Part shown: one piece after another, positions 12,923-27,876 of the stretch
Position numbering within the stretch: the first letter of the stretch is position 1
Layout of the letters: every line of letters begins with the position of its first letter
From: Halocaridina rubra
Lineage: Eukaryota > Arthropoda > Malacostraca > Decapoda > Atyidae
DNA: 64,000 nt
Reading direction: 5' to 3'
Assembly: GCA_037179515.1 (NCBI GenBank)
Contig: JAXCGZ010013557.1
Location: 16,293 to 80,292 of the forward strand
Translations under genes and position numbers: made by a program
Notes under the pieces: generated by a model
The model's database searches: none
The model's input: only the letters and a program-made list of their open reading frames with translations
Told to the model about the DNA's origin: nothing

Positions 12923-14689
12923 TTACGGCTGCTTTTTGGGGGAGAAGAACATGGTAATGGGGAGTTGCTGTCGCTGCTTCTTCTTTTGTTGCAAGATGGT
13001 CTGGTAAGGAATCATGCCATTGTCGAGAATATTACAGAAGGTCACCGAACGAACCATATTATCGTCATGTTGCAGCGAGAATTTTTGGGCTGCTTTCACA
13101 TATTCATATATGGCTGCCAGATGTTCGAGTGTAAGGCCAGGTTCTTCAATTTCTTTGTGCGTTTCCTGAAGTTCTTCCTCTTCGCTCACTGATTTTGTCA
13201 TTTCTTCCAAGTCTTCATCACTCAAAGGCTGCGATTGGCAGTCAATCAGTTCATTCACATCTTCGTGAGTCATATCTTTAAAGCCTTCTCCTCCTAGCAA
13301 TGCAGCAAATTCACAGCTTTCGCAACTGCCAAGTTATAGACTTCGTCAGGAGCAAATCCCTTGTAGTCGTGGATGACTTCGGGCCACAATTTCTTCCAGC
13401 TGGCATTGATTGTGGCCGACTTCATCTCTTTGATTGCATTCTGAATATTTTGAAGGCATGTGGCAATCGTGTAATTACGCCAGTACGTCTTCATTGAGAA
13501 TTCTTTGTCCGAATCAATGGATTCAACCAGGTTCACCAGGGCATTTCATGAGTAGAGGGCCTTGAACGCACGAATAACGCCTTGATCCATAGGCTGAATC
13601 AGTGACGTCGTATTCGGTGGCAGAAACTCGACTTAACACCGTTATATTCGAGATTAGTTGCGTGGCCACCAGCATTATCCATGAAAAGAAGGACTTAAAA
13701 TTCAAGGCCTCTTTCCGCAAGATGAAGTTTAACCTAAGGGATAAAGCATTGGTGAAACCAATCCGATGTGAGGCTTTTCGTGATCCAGGTCTTAGGGTTA
13801 TGCATCCAATACACTGGCAGCAGATTCTTGTTTTTATTCTTCAAAGCCCTAGAGTTCTTTGACTTGTAGATAAGCCCGGGCTTTAACATGAACCCGCAGC
13901 ATTCCCGCACATGATGAGGGGAACGCGATCTTTGTGCCCTTTAAATCCCGGGGCTTTAGCTTCTTCCTTGAAGAGAAAAGTGCAAGATGGCATTCTCTTC
14001 CAAAATAACACAGTCTCATCCATGTTGAAGACTTGCTCAGGAGCTTATTCCCCTTCGGCGATAATTTTCTTGAAGTCGTTCTGCACATAATTTTCTGCGG
14101 CAGCTGTATCTGCAGAAGCAGCTTCGCAATGCACTGAAACGCTTTTTAGGCCATAGCGTTTTTGAAATTTGGCGAACCATCCCTTGCTAGCAATGAACGG
14201 TTGTATCCTCGGTGGAGAATCGCTGGAGGGTCCTGGTTGTGGGTCGTCGACATCTTCTTCTCTCCCCTCCTCCTCTCCATGGTCGCCACAGTCGTCGACG
14301 GGTTCATTTGTAGCGAATGTCTCGTACAGCTTCTTCGCCTTTGTTTGTATGATATTGCTATCTAAGCTGATGTTTTTCTTTCTGCAATCAGCAATCCACA
14401 GGGCCAAAGCAGCTTCCATCTGCACTACTGCCTTATTGTGGGATGTTACGACCCTCTTCGCTGATTTATTAAAAGAAATACTTGCTGTTTTCCTGATCTT
14501 TGCCTCATCCTTTTTGATGTAGCGAACAGTAGATTCATTAAGGCCAAAATAGCGGCCGACATACATAAACCTTTTTCCTTCTTTCAACATATCTAAGAGT
14601 TTCACCTTATCTATTATGGTTAACATTCTCCTTTGCCGCTTAGGCTGACTACCAGAAGCCTTAGAAGATGAAGGATGCTTGGGAGGCAT
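12923..14689 (-). pseudogene. Tigger transposase, T1 copy (broken)
   Basis: Starts at MPPKHPSSSK (ATG ending at 14689). It contains a Psq-type helix-turn-helix (LTIIDKVKLLDMLKEGKR), a CENP-B-like DNA-binding region (ALALWIADCRKKNISLDSN) and DDE catalytic segments. It is broken by a TAA in IIAEGE (about 14045), stops in the middle region, a lost base near 13635 and a frame change near 13300. The third catalytic Asp is intact (QPMDQGVI in another frame, near 13590). The end is acidic and Glu-rich. The protein would cut the element at its ends and insert it at TA sites. It is about 87% alike T4 by eye. Confidence 0.85.
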
Positions 14690-14929
14690 TGCAAAGGTTA
14701 AATTACGCATGAAAATAAATCACAAGCAAAACATATTAATAAGCACAACGTGAACGGCGCACACGTAAGTTAGACTGAACGAGTGAGGCGAGACAATGGA
14801 AGCTGGTGGGAGAACCAAACTTCATTGAAAAAGCCAATCAGACCCCATGATACAGAACATACAGAAAAACAATTCTGTGATTTGTCGTCTCACGACCTTT
14901 CAGCCAATAGCATTCCATGAACTATCTCA

Positions 14930-15330
14930 CGTAGGTGAGAGCCTTTTCGTTTTCCGAAACGATGACACCGGTATCATATTTTACATGGTGCAATACTGTT
15001 AGTATTTATGTTTTTTACTATTTTTTACTGTTTTATTATTCTTTGGCTAAGAAATACGTTTTTTTATCAATAAAATCATGAAACTATTGGAAATTTTAAT
15101 ATATATGCTAGCTCACTTAGGTGCGACCCCAATACATTGTACGCTATCGGACACTATTTCACATGATGCAATACTGTGAGTTATATATCTAAATTTATAT
15201 TTTTTACTATTTCTTACTGTTTTATTATTCGTAGGCCGGGAAAAAAAATTTTTATCAATAAAATAATGGAATCTTTTTTTTCAATAAAAAATTTAAAATA
15301 CTGAATATTTTTATTTTTTTAAATATTTTA
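14930..15330 (-). repeat. 5' subterminal tandem repeats of T1
   Basis: Two units of about 185 bp carrying TTTTACTATTTTTTACTGTT, CAATACATTGTACGCTATCG and CTCACTTAGGTGCGACC-like blocks. The same units occur in T4 (61410-61925), at 42230-42690 and at 55170-55620. Confidence 0.75.
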
Positions 15331-15426
15331 ATATTTTTGCATATCCCCCCCCCCCCCCAAATGCCAAAAAAATCGCGGTACAGTGAATTCGCGAGGCAAG
15401 AAACGCGATACAGCGAAGGATCACTG

Positions 15427-15590
<164 letters not shown>

Positions 15591-15620
15591 TACAAACTGT
15601 TAGCATACAGCACTAAATAG

Positions 15621-15907
<287 letters not shown>

Positions 15908-16039
15908 GGCAGGCACAACATCAAAGAATAGCCTGTACGTATTCCCTGTGTGTCGTAAAAGGCGACTAAAAGTGGACGGGGCGGGGGGACTAGGAATCCC
16001 CCCTTGTATCAACCTCCTTCGAGACGTCAAAGAAGAAGG

Positions 16040-16168
16040 GGAGCAGAGGGGAGAATAACTTCTCCCCAAACTCTAGTTTTGGGGTGTCTAAATGTGCGTG
16101 GTTGTAGTACGATAGAGAGCAAAAGATGTGAGATTGGATATATGTTTGGTAGGAGGAAGATGGATGTA
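16040..16168 (+). pseudogene. LINE R endonuclease, first segment
   Basis: Frame containing LVLGCLNVRGCSTIESK, the first strand of an APE endonuclease with its Asn. It ends RRKMDV exactly at the TA (16167-16168) where the MITE is inserted. The domain continues at 17317 with LALCETKM, which supplies the catalytic Glu. Confidence 0.8.
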
Positions 16169-17314
16169 CAGTGTTACCCCAATTATTCGTGTTTCTTGGT
16201 TCACGTTCTCATTCTATCGCGTTTTTTTTTTTTTTTTAATATATTATTATTTTATTTTATGGGTATACGCAAAAATATTAAAATATTGAAAAAAAAAAAT
16301 TTTCAGTATTTTCATTTTTTTATTGGAAATGTAAATTTACGTTGCTTGCTGTTATTTATACTGTAAAGGGTGTTTTTTTAACAGTGCAGGGAGGGTTTAT
16401 ATAGTTTGTAAACGAAAAATAATTGTAAATGAGTATGTGTCACGTCATCATCACCTCATTCATCGTAATTTTATCTATCACTTTCATAAAAATTTACGTT
16501 GTGTGCTGTTATTTATAATGTAAAGGGTGTTTTTTTAACAGTGCAGGGAGGGTTTATACAGTTCGTAAACGAAAAAATAATTGTAAATGAGTATGTATGT
16601 CACGTCATCATCACCTCATTCACCATAATTTTATCTATCACTTTCATAAAAATTTACGTTGCTTGCTGCTATTTATAATGTAAAGGGTGTTTTTTTAACA
16701 GTGCAGGGAGGGATTATACAGTACGTAAACGAAAAAATAATTGTAAATGAGCATGTATGTCACGTCATCATCACCTCATTCATAGTAATTTTATCTATCA
16801 CTTTCATAAAAATTTGCGTTGCTTGCTGTTATTTATAATGAAGAGGGTGTTTCTTTAACAGAGCAGGGAGGGTTTATACAGTACGTAAACGAAAAAATAA
16901 TTGTAAATGAGTATGTATGTCACGTCATCATCACATTCACGGTAAGTTTTCCTATCACTTTCATAAAAATTTACGTTGCTTGCTGTTATCTATAATGTTA
17001 AGGGTGTTTTTTTAACAGTGCAGGGAGGGTTTATACAGTATGTAAATGAAAAAATAATTGTAAATGAGTATGTATGTCACGTCATCATCACATTCACGGT
17101 AAGTTTTCCTATCACTGTCATATAAATTTACGCTTGCATGCTGTTATCTATGAAGTAAAGGGTGGTATGTTAACAGTACAGGGACAGTTTATACAGTGTA
17201 AACGTAAAAATATATTAAAATATCTATGTACATATAGGCGGATCCTACTTCGCGGATTTCCTGGTTCGCGCCGGGTCCCGGAACCGAACTACAGCAATAA
17301 GTGAGGCAACACTG
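16169..17314 (+). mobile_element. Tigger-type MITE M2 inside LINE R
   Basis: 1146 bp. It starts CAGTGTTACCCCAATTATTC and ends with the complement of CAGTGTTGCCTCACTTATTG. The target duplication TA is seen on both sides (16167-16168 and 17315-17316). It has no coding region. About six units of repeat E at 160-bp spacing fill the interior (16325-17220). The two ends are alike only in the first dozen bases, as in the other E-bearing MITEs here. Confidence 0.9.
16325..17220 (+). repeat. Repeat E tandem array, about 6 units of 160 bp
   Basis: Each unit holds TTTACGTTGCTTGCTGTTAT, a T run, AACAGTGCAGGGAGGGTTTA and GTCACGTCATCATCACC. Spacing of the GCAGGGAGGG word is close to 160 bp. Confidence 0.9.
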
Positions 17315-17316
17315 TA

Positions 17317-17948
17317 TTGGCATTGTGTGAGACGAAGATGAAAGGAAAAGGAGAAGTGGCATTTGGTGATGTAACGGGTAGAGTGTCTGGGGTTGAAAGG
17401 GGGAGAGCGAGAGAAGGTGTGGCATTATTGCTGAGTGAATGGATGGTAAATCAGGTAGTGGAATGGAAAGAAGTGTCTTCTAGGCTGATGTGGGTGAGGG
17501 CTAGGATAGGAAGGGAATGTTGGGCTTTTGTTAGTGCGTATGGGTCAGGATGTGAGAGAAGTGAGGAAGAGCAGGATGAATTCTGGAATGAGTTAACTAG
17601 ATGTGTGGATGGTCTGAGTAGAAGGAACTATGTAGTTGTGTTGTGTGACTTGAATACCAAAGTGGGTGATGGAGACATAGAAGGTGTTGTAGGAAAGTAT
17701 GGGGTACCAAGTGGGAATGAGAGTGGCGAGAGACTGTTAGATATGTGTGTGGAGCAAGAGTTGGTGATAGGTAATAGTTTATTTAAGAAGAAGTTTATAA
17801 ATAAGTATACATGGATGAGAGTGGCAAATGGAAGAGTGAAAGAAAGAGCATTGATGGATTATGTGTTGGTAGCAAAGAGCATGGTTGGTAGAGTGAAAGA
17901 TGTACACGCATTTAGGGGTGTAGCTGCTGGGATGTCTGATCATTTTTT
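17317..17948 (+). pseudogene. LINE R endonuclease, main segment
   Basis: Continues the APE-type endonuclease after the MITE: LALCETKM (catalytic Glu), FVSAYGSG (Tyr), LCDLNTKVGD (Asp/Asn), ALMDYVL and MSDHFF (Asp/His). The frame ends because a T run at 17942-17948 has seven T; six would keep the frame open into the next segment. Expected role: nicking target DNA. Confidence 0.8.
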
Positions 17949-18660
17949 TGGTTGAAGCAAAAGTGGTAGTAGCAAATGAGTGGGGAAATAGTGTGGGGGG
18001 ATGTAGAAGGGAAATAGTGAAGGTGGAAGAGTTGAAAAAGCCAGAGAAGAGACAGGAATATCAGGACAGGTTGAGAGTGGCATATGACAGGGTGAAAGAA
18101 AGAGAAGTTGGGGAGTTAGGGGAGGAATGGGGGTTGATGAAAGAATGTTTTGTGGGACATGCAAGTGATGTGTGTGGAAAGAGGTTTGTTGGAGGTGGCA
18201 TGAGGAGGGGCAGCGAGTGGTGGAATGAAGGGGTGAAAATGAAGGTGGAAGAGAAGAAGAGGGCTTTTGAGGAATGGCTGCAGTGTAAAAGTAGTGAGAA
18301 GTATGAAAGATATAGGGAGAAAAATGTGGAAACTAATCGGAAGGTAAAGGAAGAGAAGAGGTTGGCAAATGTTAGGTGGGGACAGGATTTTAGTAGGTCA
18401 TATGAGGAGAATAAAAAGAAGTTTTGGAAAGAAGTGAAGAGAGTAAGGAAGGGTGGATCGAAGATGGAAGAGACAGTGAAAGATGTGAATGGACAGATGT
18501 TAAGAGGGAACGATGCAAGGAAAAGATGGGCAGAATATTTTGAGTGCTTGCTGAATGTTGAGGAAGATAGAGAGGCAGCTATAGTGGCAGTGGGAGGGGT
18601 TCAAGGGCCAGTAATGGGAGATGAAAATGAGAGAGATTACAAGAGAGGAGGTGAAAAGGG
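17949..18660 (+). pseudogene. LINE R linker between endonuclease and RT
   Basis: About 235 codons, Lys/Glu-rich and probably helical. It includes SEWWNEGVKMKVEEKKRAFE, a feature often found in the linker of such LINEs, and NGQMLRGNDARKRWAEYFE. A one-base change around 18620-18660 shifts the frame into the RT segment. Confidence 0.75.
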
Positions 18661-20159
18661 CATTGTATGAAGCAAAAGCAGGTAAAGCACCTGGAATGGA
18701 TGTTGTTAGAGCGGAGATGTTGAAAGAAGGGGGTGTGACTGCATTGGAATGGTTAGTGAGAGTGTTTAATATATGCTTTATGTTGTCATTGGTGCCAGTG
18801 GAATGGGTGATTGCCTGTATAGTACCCCTATACACAGGTAAAGGAGATATGTATGAATGCAGTAAATTTAGGGGTATAAGTTTGTTGAGTGTGGTAGGAA
18901 AAGTGTATAGTAGGATACTGATTAATAGGATTAGGGATAAGACAGAATATGTGATTGCGGAAGTGCAGAGTGGTTTTAGGAGAGGTAGAGGTTGTATAGA
19001 TCAGATTTTTATAGTTAGGCAGTTATGTGAGAAATATTTAGCAAAGGGTAAGGATGTGTATATTGCATTTTTGGATCTGGAGAAAGCGTATGATAGAGTT
19101 GATAGAGAGACAATGTGGAATGTTTTGAGATTATATGGAATTAATGGTAAATTGTTGCATGCAGTGAAGAGTTTGTATGAAGGGAGTAGAGCTTGTGTTA
19201 GGGTAGGGAATGAATTGAGTGAGTGGTTTCCAGTGAGTGTGGGACTGAGACAGGGATGTGTGATGTCGCAATGGCTGTTCAATTTGTATATTGATGGAGT
19301 TGTAAGAGAGGTGAATGAGCGAGTGCGTGGTCGAGGTTTGAGAATAGTAGATGGGGATGATAACGAGTGGGAGCTGAATCAGTTGCTGTTTGCAGATGAT
19401 ACTGTGGTGGTGGCAGATTCAGAGGAAAAGCTGTGTCAGTTAGTGTCAGAATTTGGAATGGTGTGTGAGAGAAGGAAGTTGCGAGTGAATGTGGGAAAGA
19501 GTAAGGTTATGAGGTGTACAAGAAATGAGGATGGCGCTGGATTGAATGTTATGTTGAATGGAGAGACACTTGAGGAGGTTAATCAGTTCAAGTATTTAGG
19601 CTCGGTTATAGCTGCAAATGGTGGAGTGGAAGCAGATGTGTGTCACAGAGTGAATGAAGGATGTAAAGTGTTGGGTGCATTGAAAGGAGTGATGAAGAAT
19701 AGAGGGTTGGAAATGAATGTTAAGAAAGTTTTGTATGAGAAAGTGGTTGTTCCAACTGTGATGTATGGATCAGAGTTATGGGGTATGAAAGTAAGTGAGA
19801 GACGGAAACTAAATGTGTTTGAGATGAAATGCCTGAGGAGTATGATTGGTGTATCTCGATTGGATAGGGTTAGGAATGAAGTGGTGAGAACAAGAACGGG
19901 TGTGAGGAGAGAAATTGCAGCCAGAGTAGATATGAATGTTCTGAGATGGTTTGGCCATGTGGAAAGGATGGATGATGAAAGGCTGCTGAAAAAGGTGATG
20001 AATGCGAGAGTTGATGGGAAAAATGCTAGAGGGAGGCCTAGGTTTGGATGGATGGATGGAGTAAGGAGAGCCCTGAATGACAGGAGGATGGATGTGAGGG
20101 AAGCAAGCGAGCGTGCTAGGAATAGGAATGAGTGGCGAGCGATTGTGACGCAGCTCTGA
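18621..20159 (+). pseudogene. LINE R reverse transcriptase and C-terminal region
   Basis: 512 codons. Motifs in order: GKAPGMDVV (22-29), QSGFRRGRGCIDQIF (116-130), AFLDLEKAYDRV (149-160), GLRQGCVMSQWLFN (208-221) and LLFADDT with catalytic FADD at 257-260. The usual Pro after Ser in the template-grip motif is Gln here (MSQW). Thumb and C-terminal blocks follow (MYGSELWGMK, RWFGHVERM, GRPRFGWMDG). The frame is open to a natural stop at 20157-20159. Confidence 0.85.
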
Positions 20160-20420
20160 TGGGCATCTGCTGTTACCACGGGGCTGCATCTTACAGAGGT
20201 AGCCCTGTGGTAGGGGCAGTAGGAGGAGTTGGCAGTTGTGAAGCGACACAGGTTGTGGAAGAGCCGGGAGGATGGGTTGTGGCACTCCAGCAGTGCCATC
20301 TGATCAGTCGCTAGCTCCCTCGTCATTGCCCATAGAGCAAAGTAATCCCCCTATTTGTTTTCCATTCTTGATGTCGGCTACCCCCCAATTAAAGGGGAAA
20401 ACAGCCAAGGTAGATAGGTA

Positions 20421-20422
<2 letters not shown>

Positions 20423-20502
<80 letters not shown>
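20423..20502. repeat. (AT)n microsatellite at LINE R 3' end
   Basis: About 80 bases of AT repeats directly after GATAGGTAGA, the end of the LINE R 3' UTR. Confidence 0.95.
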
Positions 20503-20503
<1 letters not shown>

Positions 20504-21829
20504 GACAGCACGAATTCGAATAGTAAAAGAGACTGACCAAATGAAATTGATTTTAAAATAAGCATTATTGTGGAATATAAGCATAGAACTCGGTTCTTGC
20601 CTCACAATACCAGCACCATTTGTATATTTCCTGTTATTCCTGATTTAATATTATTATTACTATTTTTATTATTGCTACTGTGATCATAATTATTATTATT
20701 GTTATTATTATTATGTTGGCCGTTATTGTTGCTGTCCCTCCATGGCCTTTTGCTAATTATTATTTTCGTAATGCTATCAGTAGTAATCATATGATTTGTA
20801 TTTTTATTTTGAATTCATGCTTCTATGCTATTGCAGTCACTGTTAATAAGAGTATTTCTTTGGTGGCTATCCCCAGTATTTCATGATATTTTTTTATACT
20901 TACAGAAAAGTAATATCAAACATAAATAAGCTACAAGTTATTCAGGTACTTCTTAAAGATCATAAACAGCTACCTGAATGGTGCAGATGTACGTGCAAGT
21001 ACCACTTTATTTTCAGGCAGCCCCGACCTGCAAATTTTTTTTTTTTTTTTTCTCAAACCAGTCCCTTTTACCCATTGGATAGATTGCAAGCGCCTGCAGA
21101 TGCAGGGGAGGCAAAGTATACCCTATGTGTGCTTACATATGGCCATTGTTTGTACGCAGAGGTCATATCTATTCTTTCTTGCATTTGTATTAGCGACATT
21201 AGGCCTTAGTTTCCGGCCCTAGAATCTACTCCAGCCTATGTTCATAATGCAGATTTCCAGCTGGAGGTAGATGCAACTTCCTTGAAGGGGTGGCGTGAGA
21301 GAAGAATGGTCCTAGGACCATTCTTCTCGAGATTCGCAGAAAAGCGGAGGGGGTAGAGGTTCATGACAGATATATCGGCACTCTCCTGTAGTCCGACCGT
21401 GTCTCCAGAAACAAAATTCACGGTACGGGGTTACAACCCGGACCTATCTCACAGTGTAAAGGTGAGGGTTTGGCGGAAACAGGTGTGGGAATAAGCCCAA
21501 GACCTAGCAATGAGGGTATTTGAGACTGAGGGAAATGAAAATCCCTATAATTAAAAAAGTTAAACATGTCCTCAAAGGGAAATAACATCTTTTCAGCTAC
21601 GTATTCGAACTGATGAAAATGGGAAAGAAAAAGTCCCCACCGTCTTTGACAATGTTTAGTGGACATAAAAAAATTATAGCGTCTTTAGCTTTTAAGATAT
21701 AAGTTAAGAAAACCTCAATGCTTGGAAGTAAGATAGATGTAGTAAAATGTGTAGTATAAGGTTTAGTATAGTACGTGTCATTAAAGAATAGTTGTCATTT
21801 ATCAATTGTGCATGCGTTGATTTCTCATT
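20503..21829. other. No gene recognised; short hairpin and ATT-rich stretch
   Basis: 20640-20715 is ATT-rich. 21299-21328 is a perfect palindrome (listed separately). 21030-21500 is less A+T-rich and unrecognised. No exon that could continue eIF5B was seen. Confidence 0.4.
21299..21328. repeat. Perfect 30-bp palindrome
   Basis: GAGAAGAATGGTCCT followed directly by its reverse complement, centred on CCTAGG. It could extrude as a hairpin. No associated gene is seen. Confidence 0.85.
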
Positions 21830-22330
21830 TTTTTTCTAACTATAATGATTGTTCTATGTTATTATTGAATATTTGCAGAGATCAAATCCAACTGTATTTT
21901 ATATTATTTGAGTAACGCAATTATTTTTACTTAGTTTCTCTCCTAAATCATTTGGTCATTGATTAGTAGTTACATATTGTAATTGTGATGATTTAATTTT
22001 TTTTTTTAATATTATGATTGTTTTAAGTTATTATTGAATATTTGCAGAGATCATATCCAACTGTATTCTATATTATTTGAGTAACGTAATTATTTTTATT
22101 TAGTTTCTCTCCTATATCATTTGGTCATTGGTTAGTAGCTGTATATTGCAATGGGGAATATTTTTGTACTAAGTTATAATGTCTTGTTAATGAATATTTG
22201 CAGAAATCATATCCAACTGTATTTTATCATATTTGGGTAAGGTAACTATATTTATTTAGTTTTTTCTTAAATACTTTTGTCAATGATTACTAGCTATATA
22301 TTGTGATTATATTTTCTTTAATTAGAATGC
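21830..22330 (+). repeat. Diverged tandem repeat, 3 units of about 155-170 bp
   Basis: Units share TATTTGCAGAGATCATATCC (CAG at about 21876, 22045 and 22201), AACTGTATTTTAT, TTTAGTTTCTCTCCTAAATC and TTGGTCATTGATTAGTAG. Divergence increases to the right. Not recognised as a known element. Confidence 0.75.
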
Positions 22331-23905
22331 TTATTGTAAGGAACATATCTTTCTCTTTTGGTCTTTTTCCAGAAAACAAATGTCCTGCATGTATTAGGTC
22401 CCCACAATAGGATCTCTTTGTTTAGAAAATTATATGAAACTGTATGTCTTAGGTCATCAAATTAGATAATTCGGTCCCATTTTTTTTTTTTAAATAATGA
22501 TAGTTAACATATATAGAAAAGGCTCTCGAAAATATTAAATGCTTTGTCTGAAACATAATATTTCAGGGTGGTGGTGGGGAGTGTCATAAGAAAAGCTAAA
22601 GCCATAACGTGAAAGTGAAATAAAGCATGTGGTGCAGGAGATCAAGTGTGTAATTGATACTCTCCTTTGTATTTTCTTGGGCAGGGTGGATGTTTATGGT
22701 GGGTGACAACAAGATATATGGCTTGATCCATAGGCCTTTAGCACCTAGGCGTTAAGTGCCGATAGAGGTCAAAATGGGCCAAAGATCAAGCTATTCTCAC
22801 GACCACCAAAACACAAACATCCACCCGTACATATGTACATGCCCCTGGAAAAATGCCCATACAGGCCCTCTTTGCTACCCAATAGGCCTGCTTGATTAGC
22901 ACCACCTTCTGCCCAAGAGGCCTGCTTGAGTAGCAACACCCCAAAAGGGAAGGACTCCCTTTGGTTTTTTAAGCCTATTGGCTGGTCTGTCCATGCCGAC
23001 ACGCCCTGCCATCTTGGTCCTACAAGAACGCAAGAGTCAGTTAGACACAGAAAGCTCAGTTAGAATTTTCCCCGGGGCACGAATAAGATCGTAGATTTTT
23101 TATACATAAGGGGAAGGGGGCATTGAGGCGTACGATACGTGTACTTCCAAATAAACTTAGTTTAAAGTTATTTCTCGCTTGTCCATTCTAACCTCGCACA
23201 TTTCTGGCAATTAAGTATAGCCATAGAATGATCAACTATATGACACAATTATAAAATTGAAATATATTGGCTCATTGGTGGAATTTTCATGTGGTGGAAA
23301 TTTATGGGGAGGAAATTTTGTGGGGCGGTAATTTTTTGGTGTGGAATTTTCATGGGAGGAATTTTCGGGGTGGATATTACGGGTCACCCTTTATACCAGA
23401 CATGCCACCTATCACACTTTAAACCTACAACTCAAGGCTTTCTTTCAACTTCAATTTCATAATGCTGACACACACATCTTCCCTATCACAAATATGCTGA
23501 CAATCTCATCACTTTTGCTTTCACTCGTACTACAAATGAACACACTAAGAAACCCACTACTAGAATTCTCATTTAAGTCTTCCTACCAAAACCCCCTTGT
23601 ATGCCTTGATGCTTTGCATTAAAATATAACTTCAGCCCACTTAGTCAACATTGATAACATGCGGATATACACAGGTAAGTACTCTTGTCCCCTCACTTCA
23701 GAGGAAAGAAAGAAAGACAAATGCACACTAAGATAGAAGTAGCGAATTTCTAACTGAAACAACGATAAAAAAGTGTGCTCAAAAATTAAGAATACAATAT
23801 ATTCTCATATACTGAGGCAATGCTAAATTACTAGTAGTAAATACTGCCAATAAAAAAATAATTTGGTAGATATATAAATAACAACAAAAAACAATATGAA
23901 CTTAC
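22331..23905. other. No gene recognised
   Basis: Mostly A+T-rich. 22690-23060 is more G+C-rich, with a short internal repeat of the GGCCTGCTTGAKTAGCAMCACC kind at about 22887 and 22920. A 93-codon plus-strand frame (23341-23622) has no recognisable features. On the gene model this is intron sequence after the 23906-24070 exon. Confidence 0.4.
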
Positions 23906-24070
23906 CTTTAGATGTTCCAACATTTCTTGAGCTCTCTTCATATCAGCCTTCTGCTTAGGCGTAAGAAGTTTCCCTTCAGCCTTTAACCTCTCTTTTCTCT
24001 CTTTCTCTTTTTGTTTCTTTTTTTCTTTCTTCTCTTGCTCAATACGTTTCTCTTCTTCTATTCTCCTAAG
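23906..24070 (-). CDS. EIF5B: eIF5B exon (charged N-terminal region)
   Basis: 165 bases, 55 codons, phase 0 at both ends. The acceptor is TTTGATATTGCAG just upstream (AG at 24071-24072) and the donor is AAG|GTAAGT (GTAAG at 23901-23905). The product starts LRRIEEEKRIEQEKK, continues KKQKEKERKERLKAEGKLL and TPKQK, and ends EMLEHLK. This matches what I recall of the Lys/Glu-rich region of eIF5B before its GTPase domain, especially the QKEKERKERLK and EGKLLT words. eIF5B is a GTPase that joins ribosomal subunits at the end of initiation in the cytosol. The next exon is not seen to the left and probably lies outside the window. The assignment is from memory of the family. Confidence 0.8.
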
Positions 24071-24213
24071 CTGCAATATCAAATCATGTTAACAATTGGC
24101 TACAATATAAGAAATGTGTAGGCAGAACATTGATAAATCATAATAAAAAATCCATGAAAGGCTCTCATACCAGGCATTTGAAACTTACATAATTTGCAGA
24201 TAACATAAACTTT

Positions 24214-26148
<1,935 letters not shown>

Positions 26149-27876
26149 TTACCTAATTGTGTTTACGGGAAAGAGCCCAAAGCTCGTATCTTCCCGTCTC
26201 CTGATCGGTTCCATTTTATACTTAGTGATACTTATCATACCTGTCCTTAAAACTATGGATTGAGATAGCATTAACTACCTCCTCGCTTAGCCAATTCCAA
26301 TTATCAACTACTCTTAAACTGAAAAAGTATTTCCTTACATCCTGCAAAGAAGTTTTCTTACGAAGCTTCAAACTATGACCTCTAGTTCTAGAGCCAGCCA
26401 TATCAAAATATCCATCCCTATCCACTCTATCATAACCATAAAGGAATTTAAAGACTGTCACCATATCCCCCCCTCACTCTTCTATCTTCGAGTGATGGTA
26501 AGTCTAATTCCCTCAGCCTCTCATCATAACTGAGATTGCGTATTTCTGGCACCAGTTTCGTGGCATGTCTCTGAACCTTTTCAAGCTTAGCTATGTGCTT
26601 TTTCAAGTCCGGATTCCAAAAGGGGGCTGCATATTCGAGTTTTGGCCTCACATAGGTTACATAAATATTTCTGAACATTTCCTTGTCCATGTGCCTGAAG
26701 GCTACCCTTACATATGATAAGAATGCATATGCTGCCCTTACTATGCCATTTATATGTATTTCTGGAGACAAATCTGCCAGTATGTTTACTCCTAGATCTC
26801 TCTCATTTTCTGTCTCTTGAAGTTGTACTCCAGCCACCGAGTAGTCAAGCTTGGGCCTTCTTGCACTTGTACCCATTCTCATTACCTTACATTTTGAAGT
26901 ACTGAATTTCATTAGCCACTTTTCTGACCACTCATGCAGACTATTTAGATCTTCCTGAAGTTCTCTACCATTGTTCTAGTTCTTTACTTTCTTCACAATC
27001 TTTGCATCATCTGCAAACATATTCATGAATGAATTTACAGACTCTGGTAGGTCATTTACATATACAAGGAACAAAAGTGGCCCTAAAACTGAACCCTGTG
27101 GAACTCCACTACCAACTCTTCTCCATTCAGACATTGAGTGTCTTACTCTAGCCCTCTGTTCCCTTCCTTCTACGTAAGTTTTTATCCATTTGAAGACATT
27201 TCCACCTAATAAGTCTCCCATGTGGAACAGTGTCACACGCTTTCTGGAAGTCTAGGAATATGCAATCTGCCAAGCCCTCTCTTTCCTGTAAGATTCGGCT
27301 TACCTCATCATAAAATTCTAATAAGTATGTTACTGTTGATCTACCTTCTCTGAAGCCATGTTGCCTCACTGACAAAAAGTTGAAGGATTCCAAGTGAAGA
27401 GAGATATGTTTCCTTAGTAGTTTCTCCATAACTTTGCAAACTATGCTGGTCAAGGAAACTGGTCTATAGTTCAGAGCCGTATCCCTCCTTCCCTTTTTTG
27501 AAGATAGGTATCACATTTGCTTGTTTCCAGCATCTTGGAATCTCCCCTGACTCCAGTGACTTTTTAAATATAATACTTAGTGCCACTGATATTTAGATTG
27601 CGCATTTTTTAAGTACATGAGGGGATATGTCATCAGGACCTGTAGCTTTATGAACATCTAAATCCATCAGCGCTTTGCATACCTCTGTGGCTGTAAGGTT
27701 GATGTTCTCTAATACCGGCCCTTGAGCTTCTATCTCTGCAATCTGAGGGGGTGGGGTATTTTCTACTGTAAATACTGACTGAAACTCCTTGTTCAATTCT
27801 TTGCAGATCTCTTCATCCGTCTCAGTGATGCTTCCATCTGCTCTCTTTAGCCTTAAAACCTGTTCTTTTAGTGTGA
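26149..27876 (-). mobile_element. CR1-like LINE, tandem unit 2
   Basis: Same content and same 5' truncation as unit 1, head-to-tail with it. It shares with unit 1 the 26-bp deletion (near 27200) and the TAG (near 26975). Its 3' third is instead almost identical to unit 3, for example the CGGGAAAGAGCCCAAAGCTC word and the CACTCTTCTATCTTCG word. Coding pieces are at 26222-26464, 26448-26912, 26976-27236, 27148-27453 and 27593-27796. Confidence 0.85.

Noticed and set aside
18500..20326. Minus-strand frames over LINE R (up to 227 codons)
   Set aside because: Antisense shadows; the plus strand carries the RT motifs in order.
23341..23622. 93-codon plus-strand frame as a gene
   Set aside because: No domain, no splice or promoter context, ordinary length for chance in this composition.
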